Translations under genes and position numbers: made by a program
The notes under the pieces: generated by a model
The model's database searches: none
Told to the model about the DNA's origin: nothing
Seen by the model: only the letters and a program-made list of their open reading frames with translations
Part shown: positions 1 through 10,312 of the stretch, one piece after another
Numbering within the stretch: position 1 is the stretch's first letter
How the letters are laid out: each line of letters begins with the position of its first letter
Assembly: GCA_030068075.1 (NCBI GenBank)
Contig: CM057834.1
Span: 94,009,119-94,073,118 of the forward strand
Length of the DNA stretch: 64,000 nucleotides
Reading direction: 5' to 3'
Origin: Paguma larvata
Lineage: Eukaryota > Chordata > Mammalia > Carnivora > Viverridae

Positions 1-418
1 ACTAAAAACAACCATTTTGTGTTTCTTTTCTGAACACTTGTCTAGAAATCAAATTGGAAATACTCTAGATATATTTTAAAAGTCTACAGAAATGGGAAAA
101 ATATGTCAATAACTAACCCCAGCAATCTCTAACAAAACTCTCATTGTACATGGAAGAACAGTGGGAAAATAAGATTCGATATACACTAAAATTCTGAAGT
201 GCAATGGTGAAGGGTAAAGTTATTTATAATAGGCATTTTATAAAAAAAAAAAAACCTTCAGCTTACTTTCTAGAGTTTTTTTTTTTTCCATTTAGCCCTC
301 AGGCCAGACTAGCCCTCATACTGTAAATGCTGAGAAAATTAAAACAAGTAAGTGTGTATATGCATTTAGATACCTATAAGTATATGGGCTGTATTACAGC
401 ATTGGACAGCAGCCAGTG
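1..418. other. Unassigned AT-rich DNA
   Basis: No gene, recognisable repeat or RNA is visible. There are simple A and T runs near 241-254 and 277-288. No open frame of note begins here. Confidence 0.5.
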
Positions 419-674
419 CAAGAACTTTATTCTTTTTAAAGTTATTCTTTTTTTTTTTTAATTTTTTTAATGTTTATTTCTGAGACAGAGAGCATGAGTG
501 GGGGAGGGGCAGAGAGAGAGGGAGACACAGAGTGTGAAGCAGGCTCCAGGCTCTGAGCTGTCAGCACATAGCCCGATGCGGGGCTCGAACTCACAGACCG
601 CGAGATCATGACCTGAGCCGAAGTTCGGCGCTCAACCGACTGAGCCACCCAGGAACCCCAAGAACTTTATTCTT
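419..674 (-). mobile_element. Feline tRNA-derived SINE (SINEC_Fc-like) with target duplication
   Basis: The body lies at about 435-658 on the minus strand. It starts, on its own strand, at the right-hand end with the tRNA-like head (complement of CTGAGCCACCCAGG) and ends in a T-rich tract on the left, which is its A-rich tail. An exact 16-bp target duplication, CAAGAACTTTATTCTT, occurs at 419-434 and 659-674, so both ends are certain. Its A-box and B-box regions are near consensus, suggesting a fairly recent insertion. Confidence 0.95.
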
Positions 675-1080
675 GAGAAACTGGACATGCACAATGGAAG
701 TCCCACTTCCAGAACTCCAGAACTGCTCTTGATATGGGGACAAAAATTCTCACCACTACACAGTGGAGTCCAAACCATGTGATCCTGCTGAGTGGAGAAA
801 ATAAAAATCAGAGTTTGGGACAAATGAAGCAGCTATAATCTACACCGAGAGTGGTATAGGAGAGAGGAGTCCAAAGAAGTCAAGGGAAGTTCCCTAAAGT
901 ACTTGGGTGTGAATTGGGCTGTCTATACACAGAATGAAACTGTACAGCCTTACCAGAAATTGGCAACTATGAGATTCATAGTGAAGAAAGAATACTAGAG
1001 GCTGTGCCTTGCTAGGGACATTGGGATTTTGATAGATCCCTACTATACTGAATATCTAACAGAGATTCCATTGAGGTCAT
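675..1080. other. Unassigned DNA upstream of an L1M/HAL1-like remnant
   Basis: No coding region is seen. The stretch may be the poorly conserved 5' part of the plus-strand L1M/HAL1-like remnant that follows, but I cannot align it with confidence. Confidence 0.4.
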
Positions 1081-1567
1081 ACTTGAGGAATTACATTCTC
1101 ATTCTAGAAAAATACTTCTACAGACTGACCGTAACACAGACTGAAACCTTGATAATATCTATGTAAAAAAAATAGATTGGAGCTTGACCCTTCATAATTT
1201 AGAAAGGAGTGAGAAACACAATGGACTTTCTCCAGGCATGAAAGATATGATTTTAAACCTATCCAAGTTCACAATGATCAACCAGTAATGGAACTTCCCA
1301 CTTAGCTAGAAACCAACACTTTTAGAGGACAGTAGAAGAACCTAGAACCTACAGAATGTATAAACCACAATATTCAATATAAAATTAAAAGAATTATTAG
1401 TCAAACATGAAAATGTGTTCCATACAAAAAAAACACGTAGTCACTAGAAGCCAACTCAGTGATGACACAAATGTTGGATTTGTCAATTACATCTATTATA
1501 AAATATTCTAATAATTATGAAAATATATTAAAAGGAAATATGGTCCTAATGAGTTAATCAATCATTT

Positions 1568-1833
1568 GAAAGGAACAATCAGGGTGTTGTTTGTTCCTGG
1601 GTGGCTCAGTCGGTTGAGCGGCCGACTTCGGCTCAGGTCATGATCTCACGGTCTGTGAGTTCGAGCCCCACATCAGGCTCTGTGCTGACGGCTCATCAGG
1701 GCCTGGAGCCTGCTTCGGATTCTGTGTCTCCCTCTCTCTCTGCCCTTCCCCTGCTCACGCTCTGTCTCTATGTCTCTCAAAAATAAAATAAAAACGTTAA
1801 AAAAAATTAAAAAAAAAAGAAAGGAACAATCAG
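1568..1833 (+). mobile_element. Feline SINE, plus strand, with exact target duplication
   Basis: The body at about 1583-1818 has the tRNA-like head GGGTGGCTCAGTCGGTTGAG, a B-box-like GTTCGAGCCCC, a CT-rich segment and an AAAATAAAATAAAAAC tail. The exact 15-bp duplication GAAAGGAACAATCAG lies at 1568-1582 and 1819-1833. It sits inside the L1M/HAL1-like remnant and so is younger than it. The first bases of the head (GGGGCGCC) are replaced by TGTTGTTTGTTC. Confidence 0.95.
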
Positions 1834-1901
1834 AAACTATAAATGAGAACCAAATGGGAATTTTTGATTTTAAAGTCATAATAATTGAAATAAGAAGTTA
1901 A

Positions 1902-1939
1902 CTGGATGGCCAGTGTAGTACTGGATGGCCAACGTAGTA
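1902..1939 (+). repeat. Two-copy 19-bp direct tandem repeat
   Basis: CTGGATGGCCAGTGTAGTA at 1902-1920 is followed directly by CTGGATGGCCAACGTAGTA at 1921-1939 (17 of 19 bases the same). It lies in the L1M/HAL1-like remnant at the point where the consensus reads 'ttcactggatggg', so it is probably a local duplication. Confidence 0.85.
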
Positions 1940-2227
1940 GTGGATTATAATCCAAAATATAAAATTAATGTCCATTACATGATACTAAAAATATTTTTGA
2001 GAAAAGAGTAGACAAAAATTAATTTGCTAAACCTCTGAATATTATAGAGTAGAGAATATTAGGGTTGAGTCTTTCCCTCTTTGAAAATATTTGGGAATTT
2101 ATTTAGTAGGGTGGGGATAATTGATAACACTAAGCATCCTAATATGGATTAATTATGGAGCATGGAGTATCGTGGTATACATAAATATTACCAAGTATTA
2201 TAAAGCTGTTATAAATGCTAATTGTGG

Positions 2228-2452
2228 CAAAGTAGCTGAGGCTATATTTTAAAAGTAAATGTGGGGACAAGTATTAGGTTATTTTTTGTGCACAAAACCA
2301 TTGCTTCTTCTTAACTATATGGCTTTGACATACAATTATGAAATAGGTGCTCTTCACCTGCCTTGATAATTCTTTATTTTTTTTCATCATGAATCCAATA
2401 ACCTAATACTCTTCCCCACATTTACTTTTAAAATATAGCCTCAGCTACTTTG
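2228..2452. repeat. 56-bp near-perfect inverted repeat with 113-bp loop
   Basis: The arm at 2228-2283 (starting CAAAGTAGCTGAGGC, ending ATTAGGTTATT) is repeated in reverse complement at 2397-2452. By direct comparison 54 of 56 positions match; both mismatches lie after the GGGGA at 2264-2268. The loop, 2284-2396, starts with a perfect 14-base palindrome TTTTGTGCACAAAA (2284-2297) and is otherwise not symmetrical. The arm ends ATTAGGTTA weakly recall mariner-type terminal repeats such as MADE1, but the rest does not fit. The arms could fold into a long hairpin as RNA or a cruciform as DNA. Confidence 0.9.
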
Positions 2453-3640
2453 ATCTCCAGAGAAGTGATCCAAACTTGTTTTTTTCCTATATTATATACT
2501 AAGACACTATAGAAATGATTCAACTGTTGTCATTATCTCTTTTCTATTTTACTCACCTATTTACCATGTATGCTTGTTGAAAAAACTTAAGAATTCAATG
2601 GTTCCAGATGACATCAGCTTGATGTTTATATTTTCCCAGTATTCACAGAAAGCTCATAATATCTTTAAGTCCTTCACTGGGGCAGTAATGCCCGATTATA
2701 AGTATAAATTGCTCATCACCTTTACAGATTTGTAGGGAAGGGCAAGCAGCATTCGGAAACCTTCTCAGTGGAATATTTTTCTCCCCCTGACCAACTGTAC
2801 AATCTAGGGTGGAAGAATTGCTTTTAGTATGTCCTCTACTGCTATACAGCTGGATGTTAGAGAAGCCTCTGTCTGTGCTATCCTGGACTTTTAAAAATAT
2901 GTTAATTTTCCATAGGGTTTCCATTCCTCATTTTTCCAACCGATTGAGTGGCTGCATGTTACCTCTGGCACTAACCCTGAAAGCTGATCCATTCACATTA
3001 TAAAATAAAAAAATACAGTCTCTTTTTAATCATCTTATTTAATACCGCTTCACCCAGAAAGGATTCAATCATTCTGGGAACCAAGCTGCAATCCAATCTT
3101 TTTTCCATTTACAATAAGCAAATTCAATTTCCCACATCTCTGTTTTAAAGGAAATTTAATTGTCAATGAAGCTGACAAGCTTGCAGTTTGACACTTGAAT
3201 GTTGCCTCGAGTGGACTAAAGATGACGAATCAGTATCGATTTCCACTGAACTGGACAAAACGTGAATGTTTCATCAGGGATCAAACACTTTCAAATCATT
3301 CAATGACAGCGTATGAAGAGACGGTTCTAATTTTAGCCATCTCTTATTTAGCAAAAATTAACAAAATCAATAAAATTTTATAATCTCTATTACTAGGATA
3401 TGGATTCTTTATTACTTAGAAAATCTTATTATGAATTAAGCAGGAGACTAGGAAAAACATATACATTTTCCCTATTCTAATCTGATTGAAGCTTCCAATA
3501 TCTTTGCTCCAAAGCAAAGAGGTAATTAAAATCAATGTTATAATAATGCTTTTGGTTATTTTACTGCTATTTTTTATCCTAAGAATCTTTAGTAAAATAA
3601 TGTTTGGCTCAGTCATTATAAATTGTGAATAAATGTTTAA
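2453..3640. other. Unique DNA, possible conserved noncoding element
   Basis: I recognise no interspersed repeat here. The sequence is less simple and slightly more GC-rich than its surroundings and holds scattered CpGs and homeodomain-type ATTA/TAATTG cores (for example near 3150-3165). Open frames of 93 codons (minus, 2643-2924) and about 62-66 codons show no family resemblance and I do not call them genes. A regulatory role is only a guess based on the lack of repeats. Confidence 0.35.
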
Positions 3641-3644
3641 GTCT

Positions 3645-3775
3645 TAGTTCTGGCATTGGAATCACATATGGATTTTAATGTCAGTTCTGCTCCTTACCAG
3701 CTTAGTTTACATAATGTCTCTACCCCAGTTGTCTTCATTTGGAAATTGGAAAGATTGCCTTAAAGAATTTTGCCA
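3645..3775 (+). repeat. MIR SINE remnant, plus strand
   Basis: The order 'tctggcattggaatcacatatgg … tgtcagttctgctccttaccagct … aatgtctctaccccagttgtcttcatttggaaattgga' follows the MIR core: sample-type start, 'cagctctgccacttactagct', 'cctctctgtgcctcagtttcctcatctgtaaaatggg'. It is heavily diverged, as expected for a mammal-wide repeat. Confidence 0.65.
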
Positions 3776-4229
3776 ATGTTAAATGGAAAATATACATGGG
3801 TATCTTGTGTTTCTTTGTGTGTGGGGTGTGTTTATACACACAAATCATATTGTCGACTCAATAGGTGTTGTAAATATATTCTCTGAAATATTTTCCTTTT
3901 TCCACTTGAATTATCCTTTTTGAATAATTTCATGGATATAATATTCACACCATTTTTAGATGTCACAAGCCCCAATTTCGACAGATTTTGAAAAAAGCAA
4001 TTAGAAAAGCAAATTCTCCTTCACAATTAAAATAATGCTTTATTTCGATTTACCTGAGAGCTTTACCATCCAGTGAATCTTTCTATGCTATAGTCTTGAA
4101 GGCCCCCAATGACTGTGGAATATTAACACCATTGTGCTTCAATACCTTCATTTCACATATCAACTGGTCATTGAGAAGATACCAATTTGACTACAGTTAC
4201 CAGATGGTAAGTGATGGACCTGTGAGTAG
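3776..4229. other. Unassigned AT-rich DNA
   Basis: A GT-rich patch occurs near 3815-3840 and nothing else stands out. No gene or identifiable repeat is seen. Confidence 0.5.
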
Positions 4230-4505
4230 AGACTACCTTTTCAACGTAACTTGAAAGTTGCTTGGAAAGCTATTAGGCAAATATGTTTGGTGTGCCCTAG
4301 TAATTGTGAACCTCCGTCAGTCCTCTTCTTACTTTTAATGGGCACCTGGACACCCAATCAGGGACTCTCTTTCCCAGCCTCCCTTGAAATACCAGACACT
4401 CCTATGACTAAGTCCACGGAAATGAAATGTAAGCAGAATTGATGTGAGCAACTTCTGATTCATGCTGCGAACAGAAATGGGGGCGTACTATCTCTTTTTC
4501 ACTAT
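4230..4505 (+). repeat. Ancient interspersed repeat, family uncertain
   Basis: The run 'ATGAAATGTAAGCAGAATTGATGTG … CAACTTCTGATTCATGC' closely follows a widespread mammalian repeat that reads 'gggatgtaagcagaagtgatgtgtgcaacttctgggtcatgc'. I recall this phrase from old interspersed repeats but cannot name the family with certainty. The 63-codon open frame inside it is not a gene. Confidence 0.5.
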
Positions 4506-5264
4506 TCTCTCTATTGGCTCTTTATTATATTTGTTTATGATAAAAACTGAAGAGTATATTTCTAAATGTTGAAAGCTTTTCCAAGGTAAAGTGGAAGCAC
4601 CATCTTAAAACTGTATAGCCTTATGGTGGTCTTACCGACACAAAGGCTTTGCTTTCGGATTCTAAAAGAATGAAAGCTTAGTAGATCTCATATTAATTAA
4701 CTCAGCAATACAGGAAGGGAACTGACTTACCAGAGATATTTTGAGGATATTTTGTTTTGAGAGAACATGAGGATTTTATTAAAATTAGATATGGAGGTGA
4801 AAAGTTGGCTTTTAGTCTAAAAATATGAAGTAACAGATTTGTATCTTTGCCCAAATAGTTAGCCTTTCAACTCTGCATGAAGCAGACCAAAGAGCTAAAA
4901 TTTTCTCTAGGAAATATCTTTGAACCTGTTCATGTGCCCAAATCTACTGTATTATATTTTTATTATTTTCTACTGGGGCTATGTCCCCTCTAGAGATGTA
5001 GAGAAGAAAAATGCTCTGAACACTAGACAGATTTAGGTTTGCACTCTATCTTCTATCTACACCAACTCTACAACACCAAAACGATAGCTTAAACATTTCA
5101 TACCTTACCTACTTGGAGTGTAAAAGAAATAAAAGTATTACCTGATTAGGCACTTGGGAGTTTTCGATAAACTGAAAGGCATCAGAAATAATAAATGGCA
5201 CTCACTGAGAGCAAGATTATATGCACTTCGATATTTGTATCATAAGCGTCCCAACTCTAATATT
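4506..5264. other. Unassigned AT-rich DNA
   Basis: No coding, RNA or recognisable repeat signal. Confidence 0.5.
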
Positions 5265-5800
5265 AACATAATGTAAGTTACATGTATAATTTAAAATTTT
5301 TATTAAACTTTTTCTTTTTTTTTTTAAACACGAAGTTAATAGAGCACCTGGGTGGCTCAGTGAAGCATCTGACTTTGGCTCAGGTCATGATCTCGTGGTT
5401 CACAAGTTCCAGCCTTGTGTTAGGCTCTGTGCTGATAGCTTGGAGCCTGGAGCCTGCTTTGGATTCTATGTCTCTCTCTCTGGCCTTCCCCTTCTCATGT
5501 GCTCTCTCTCTCCCTCTCTCTCTCAAAAATAAATAAAAACATCAAAAAAAAAAAACCCCACAGAGTTAATATAATAGTCTCCGTAACCCAGTATATCCAA
5601 TGATCATTTCAACATGAAATCAACATAAAAATTATTAATGATATACTTTACATTATTTTTTATTTCTCCCAAGTCTTTGTAATAAGTTATATTATACTTA
5701 GAGTACACTCAGGCTGGACTGGCCACATCTGAAGTGTTCAGTGGTTGCATGTGACTAATGCTTCCTGGATGCGACAATCCAAACTACACATGGTTTAATA
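5265..5800. mobile_element. hAT-like nonautonomous DNA transposon remnant, split by a SINE
   Basis: The left part (about 5265-5340, 'TTACATGTATAATTTAAAATTTT') and the right part (about 5562-5800, 'CAGTATATCCAATGATCATTTCAACATG', 'AAAAATTATTAATGATATACTTTACATT', 'GGCCACATCTGAAGTGTTCAGTGG') follow the order of a mammalian MER-type element ending in TTGGACAGCGC-like terminal repeats. I remember it as a hAT-Charlie-related element but cannot name the subfamily. The ends are decayed, so limits and strand are approximate. Confidence 0.55.
5334..5571 (+). mobile_element. Feline SINE inserted in the hAT-like element
   Basis: The body is at about 5342-5560: head GAGCACCTGGGTGGCTCAG, internal TCATGATCTCGTGG, CT-rich tract and AAATAAATAAAAAC tail. 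Part of the usual A-box region (TCGGTTAAGCG) is missing. The short duplication AGTTAATA at 5334-5341 and 5564-5571 marks the ends. The disrupted transposon resumes in register after it. Confidence 0.9.
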
Positions 5801-6320
5801 TACAGTAGTTTTTCAAGGTAGGTTCTCACTGAATAATGGTCAAAGTTACAGATGAAGTAGAGGATCGTGAGATCAAAGCTATTTCTCATAGTCAGTACTT
5901 TATTTCACAGGACATGATACATAATTGAAGTGGAATATAACAACCAGCAGTATGTAATTATTGATAACGTATAAATGCTTTATTTTGAACATGATCTTAA
6001 AATGGAATATATACATTATTAACTATGTATAAACGAGCTAAAATGTTATTCTCTTAGGGCATACATTGGAGGATCAGATCTTGAGTGAGTCAATCAAATG
6101 CTTTTCCTGTAAAATGGTTAACTGTAAAATGGAGTCTTTTCAATAAGTTCCAGAGGTATTTCTTCTATTCTGTTCATTTCCATGCTCTCTTTTGTCTATT
6201 TTTGTTACTTAGAGTAGGGACATATTAACGACAAAAGAGATTTATCATTTTATTTACAGATCTTAGAATTCTCTAACTTATATAAATTCAGAATACCCCT
6301 GTATGTAATGTGTAACTTTC
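5801..6320. other. Unassigned AT-rich DNA
   Basis: Nothing recognisable on either strand. Confidence 0.5.
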
Positions 6321-6560
6321 AAGCATGCATGTTTGGGGAGCCTGGGTGGCTTAGTTGGTTAAACTCCGGCTTCATTTCAGGTCATGATCTCATGGTTTGC
6401 AAATTCAAGCCCTACATCGAGCTCTGGGCTCTTGACTGTCGGCACAGAGCCTACTTGAGATCCTCTGTCCTCCCTCTCTCTACTCCTCCCCTTCTCACAC
6501 CCTTTCTCTCTTTCGCAAAAATAAATAAATATTGTAGATAAAAATAAGTAAAGCATGCAT
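6321..6560 (+). mobile_element. Feline SINE, plus strand
   Basis: The body is at about 6331-6550, with head GGGGAGCCTGGGTGGCTTAG and tail AAATAAATAAATATTG. An exact 10-bp duplication, AAGCATGCAT, lies at 6321-6330 and 6551-6560. It differs from the feline consensus at many sites, including the B-box region (AATTCAAGCCC), and is probably transcriptionally dead. Confidence 0.92.
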
Positions 6561-7640
6561 ATTTTAATTGCAAGGTAAATGAAAGGTTTTTTTCCATCAG
6601 GCAGCTACACAATTGCTACTCCTGGCTCTGAACAATCCCAGATTAAATACAAAATGAATATTAAAACATTTTCACTGGAAGTGTCTATTATCCCTGAGGG
6701 GTAAGAAACGGCATAACATTTCTTCAATTTCTGGGAAATTACATTTATTTTATCTTATTCTGGAGCTTTAGTAAATTCATTAAAACATAAAAGACAAGTA
6801 AGATATAGTAATGATTTGTGGGCTACTTTATGAGAGGAATCAAAAGCCCAAATTAAGTGGAAAAAAATTAGACCAATAAGATGTTCCCATAAATTAGCCT
6901 GTTTGCAATAAAAATATAAAGCAAATTTATTTGCTAAATATCATCAAAAACAGTTTAGAAAATAAAAGAAAAACATTCTATTAACAAAAATCTGTGGCAA
7001 AATGTAAGTGTCTCTGAATGACTTTATGGTATTTCATGAATGAAGCCACAAACCAAAAACAAAACAAAACAAAACAAAATACATTGCATGTATATTTAAT
7101 AAGAGGAGATCCCATTCTTAGATGAGGTACTAGGTCTTAGAGATTTTCATTACTTTTTAATTATTTTGTATATTTATTTCAAAATGACTTAAAATAATAG
7201 ATGTTTCTGAAGTTCTTTGTGAAAATAGCTAAGAATATATGAAAAAAATTAAGGGAGAAATTAACCTACCCCATATCGAAAAATTATAAAGCTATAATAA
7301 TTAAAAGTGTCATATTTGTCCCCATATACCAAGAAACATCCCTGAATTTGTATAGTCCAGACCCTACAGAACAGAATTCAGGTAAAGCTGATATTCTCAG
7401 TGGGAAAAGGAAAGAATATTCCGTAGGCAGTGCTAGAATAGAATAACAGTGCTTTTAAAATTATTTTTCATCTCTGAGCCTATTGTTTAAGGAGACCTTA
7501 GGTGAGAGTTTAATGTGCGAAGGTAAAGCTGGCAGTGGAAGGCCTGGGCTAGTTACTTGAGGAAGTTTGGTCGATAAATTGCTAACAGCCATGGCACAAG
7601 AAGAGGCTTGATATGTGCTTGCACTGTGTGTTTGCTCATT
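6561..7640. other. Mostly unassigned DNA with a small possible L1 piece
   Basis: A short (AAAAC)n tract lies at about 7049-7078. 'CTACCCCATATCGAAAAATTATAAAGCTATAATAATTAAAA' near 7267-7307 resembles L1 ORF2 read on the plus strand, but it is too short to be sure of. The rest shows nothing. Confidence 0.4.
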
Positions 7641-7875
7641 TGTGTAACTCCTTTTTATTTTTTAAGTTTATTTCATGAGAGAGCGCATGCATGCAAGCGT
7701 GAGCAGGGGACAGGAGGAGAGAGAGGGAGAGAAAGAATCCCAAGCAGGCTGTATGTTGTCAGTGTGGAGCTCCACACGGGACTAGATCTCACCAACCGTG
7801 AGCACGTGACCCGAGCCGAAACCAAGAGTCAGATGCTTACCTGACTGAGCCACCCAGGCGCCCTGTGTGTCACTA
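7641..7875 (-). mobile_element. Older carnivore SINE, minus strand
   Basis: The body is at about 7650-7863. The head, at the right end, reads as the complement of GGGCGCCTGGGTGGCTCAG; the left end is a T-rich tail. A weak duplication (TGTGTAACT and TGTGTGTCACT) flanks it. The middle has drifted more than in the young copies. Confidence 0.88.
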
Positions 7876-7984
7876 CATTTTATCAGGAGAAAAACATGCT
7901 TTGGAGAACCGAAATTAGAGCTCTACATTTAGTCTGCTACATTAAAAACAAAAATGAATGGGAACAAAATTTTATCATATATAT

Positions 7985-9435
7985 TTTTCTGCATCTTTCA
8001 GGGGACATATTATTTTTTCCTTTTTCGGTCTGTTAATCAGATGAAATACATTGATTCTACCTGCCTTGTATTTCTGGAACAAACTCCACTTGATGACTGT
8101 GTATATATTCACTGGCTTCCATATATGAGAGTTATTTAATAAATTTTACATCCATATCTCTAGGAGAGATTGGTCTGTCATTTTCTATTCTATTTCCTTC
8201 ATCACATACTGGCAAAAAAATATATATATATTCCTCCTCATAAAACGAATTGTAAAAGAATTTTTATTTCTTTCTCTCCTAAAGAGTTTGTTGAATATTT
8301 CTTTTATTTCTTCCTTAAGTGTTTAGAAGAATTTATTGATGAAAGTCATGTAAGTTACGTTTTCTTTGTGGGAAGTTTTGTAACAACATTTTCAGAGTCT
8401 TGTGTTGATACCAGTGTATTCATATTGTCTATTCCTGCTTCTATGAACTTCAGAAAGTTGTATTTTATTCATGGATTTTTTTTCCATAAGATTCAAATTG
8501 TTGATTTTTTGCGTGTAATTAATTCTTTAGTGTTTGTGAAATCAGTGGTGATACATGTTTTGTGTTTTCAGCATTGGTAGTTTTTATTTCCCCTTTTTTC
8601 TTATCAGTCATGCTAAGAATTAATTAATGTTTAAATTATTTTCAAAGAAATAGCTTTCAGTTTTTCTGTTCTTATTTACATTTCCATTGATGTCTATTTT
8701 ATAATTCATCCTTGTACTTAAAATTTCATTGCGTCTTATTCTAGCTTCTTTTGATGAAAGCTTAAGTCACTGATTTTTTTCTTTTTTCCTTTTTTTTTTT
8801 TTTCTTTTTGGCCTTTCTTGTCTCGTATGCCTTTAAGGCTATATATTTCTTTTTAGGCACTGCAATAGCGCTTGTAAATTTTGATATGTCATATGCATCA
8901 AGTTTTAATTGAAATTTAAAATATTCCTGATTTTTTTAAATGTTTTATTTACTTATTGTGAGAGAGAGATCAAAAGTAGGGGCGGAGCAGAGAGAGAAGG
9001 AGAGAGATTGAGAATCCCAAGCAGGCTCCACACTACCAGTGCAGAACCTGACTTGGGCCTCGATGCCACGAACCATGAGATCATGACCTGAGCTGAGATC
9101 AAAAGTCAGATGCTTAATCAATTGAGCCACCCAGGTGCTCCTGTTTTCTGATTGTGATTTCACCTTTCACAATGTTAAAATTAGAGCACTCTAATTTTAA
9201 AATGTAGAACACTCTTACCCAAATTCAGACTTGTGAGATTTTTCTTGTTATTTTAAAGTTACTAAATGCTCTTTAACCTTATTAAATCTCTTATGATCAG
9301 AGACCTATTTACTATCAGAGATTTCACTTATTTGAAGTTTATTGCGGCTTCCTTTATATGATGTCAGTAAATTTTCAAAATCATATTACATGTAAATAGA
9401 GATATTCAACTTTTTCATTTCTAAATGGAGTGACT
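7985..9435 (-). mobile_element. Old L1 ORF2 fragment, minus strand
   Basis: Reading left to right, the sequence follows L1 ORF2 in reverse complement: the 'cattgattctacctgccttgtatttctggaacaaactcc' region, then 'agattggtctgtcattttct', 'atcagtggtgatac', 'ctttaaggctatatatttctttt', 'tctgattgtgatttcac' and 'cttatgatcagagacctatttactat'. The order is collinear with mammalian L1M elements. The 136-codon open frame at 8170-8580 is an antisense shadow of this fragment. A SINE (8933-9141) interrupts it at a T-rich point. Confidence 0.8.
8931..9145 (-). mobile_element. Carnivore SINE inside an L1 fragment
   Basis: The body is at about 8933-9141, minus strand, with the head complement (GAGCCACCCAGGTG) at right and a T-rich tail at left. 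The host L1 text 'ATATTCCTGATTT' resumes as 'CTGTTTTCTGATTGTG' after it. The exact target duplication is blurred by T runs. This is a diverged, older copy. Confidence 0.88.
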
Positions 9436-9449
9436 TTAAAAAAAATGCT

Positions 9450-9845
9450 CTTGCCAAACTATTTTGTCCAGAACTCCCAGAACTGAGGTGAATGACACTG
9501 TGGAGAACACATACATTTATTCTATTCCTGATCTTAGGGGGAGAACATATAGCCTGATACCATTAAATAAGATGTTAGCTGGAGTTTCTCACAAATAGAC
9601 TTTTTGGGTTAAAGAAATTCGCTTTATTCCTAGTAATTTTTTCATGGAAGGATGTTAGATATTCATGAAATGTTTCGAATAGATGAGAATCAATTGAGAT
9701 GATTATGTTGTTTCTGTCTTTAGCCTATGAATATTATGTGTTACTTGAATTGATTTTCAGATGTTAAGTCAACCTTGCATTTCTGAAATCACCCATTTGA
9801 TGATGGGGTATATTCCTTTTTATATGTTGCTGAATTTAGTTAGCC
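9450..9845 (-). mobile_element. Second old L1 ORF2 fragment, minus strand
   Basis: 'TTCTATTCCTGATCTTAGGGGGA', 'ATTAAATAAGATGTTAGCTGG', 'ATCAATTGAGATGATTATG', 'TGATTTTCAGATGTTAAGTCAACCTTGCATTTCTG' and 'TTTTATATGTTGCTGAATT' follow the L1M ORF2 reverse complement in order. The region covered precedes and overlaps the one at 8040, so this is a separate piece, not a continuation. No frame is open. Confidence 0.85.
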
Positions 9846-10190
9846 TTGAACCAACAAATCTCTCAGCCACAGCTGAAGGGTTCTGCATATAGGTGTGGGG
9901 ACCTGCTTTCATCACAGTATACGAGTGTGTCTTAGCCTTCACTTCCTGCTTCTACAGAGCCTTGAGATCAACCAGAAATGAGAGATTAGGACCGTCCAAC
10001 GTCTTTCCTGGGTGTATTCACAGCTCTGCATAGGCACTTGTCCTTTCAGATAACCAGAAATAGGTGACAAATTTTCAAGCCTCTATGAACACATTATTCT
10101 CTAGATTTTCCTTTTGTTTTCTGGTCAGCCTCCTATTTGCCCAGAATATTGACACCTTTGGCAGCTACACGGTTAAACAACTGTTTGTTT
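9846..10190. other. Unassigned DNA
   Basis: It is slightly richer in GC than its neighbours. No gene or repeat family is recognised. Confidence 0.45.
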
Positions 10191-10218
10191 CCTTTTTTTT
10201 TTTTTAATGTTTATTTTT

Positions 10219-10257
<39 letters not shown>

Positions 10258-10312
10258 AGAGTGACCTGAGCTGAAGTCGTATGCTTAACCAACTGAGCCA
10301 CCCAGGTGCCCC
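10191..10312 (-). mobile_element. Internally deleted SINE with expanded GA tract
   Basis: Only the tail (TTAATGTTTATTTTTGAG), a long (GA)n run at about 10222-10260 and the head (GACCTGAGCTGAAG … GAGCCACCCAGGTGCCCC) remain. The central body between the CT/GA tract and the tRNA-like part is missing. Flanks AACTGTTTG and TAATTGTTTC may be the worn target duplication. Confidence 0.85.

Larger units (their letters stand above)
1080..1995 (+). mobile_element. Ancient L1M/HAL1-like remnant, ORF1 region
   Basis: The stretches at 1290-1580 and 1834-1960 follow the remembered order of the ORF1 region of old mammalian L1M or HAL1 elements: an 'agaaCCTAGAACCTaCAGAATGTAT' type start, then 'GATGACACAAATGTTGGA', then 'GAACCAAATGGGAAT'. 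The frame is broken by many stops and indels and codes for nothing now. A younger SINE (1583-1818) splits it. Whether it is L1M or HAL1 cannot be decided without alignment. Confidence 0.65.

Noticed and set aside
2228..2452. Interpretation of the inverted repeat as a MADE1/mariner MITE
   Set aside because: Only the arm ends (ATTAGGTTA) are reminiscent. The arms are longer than in MADE1 and the inner arm sequence does not match.
8170..8580. 136-codon open frame, the longest in the window
   Set aside because: It lies antisense to a recognisable L1 ORF2 fragment and its residue content is that of AT-rich noncoding sequence.
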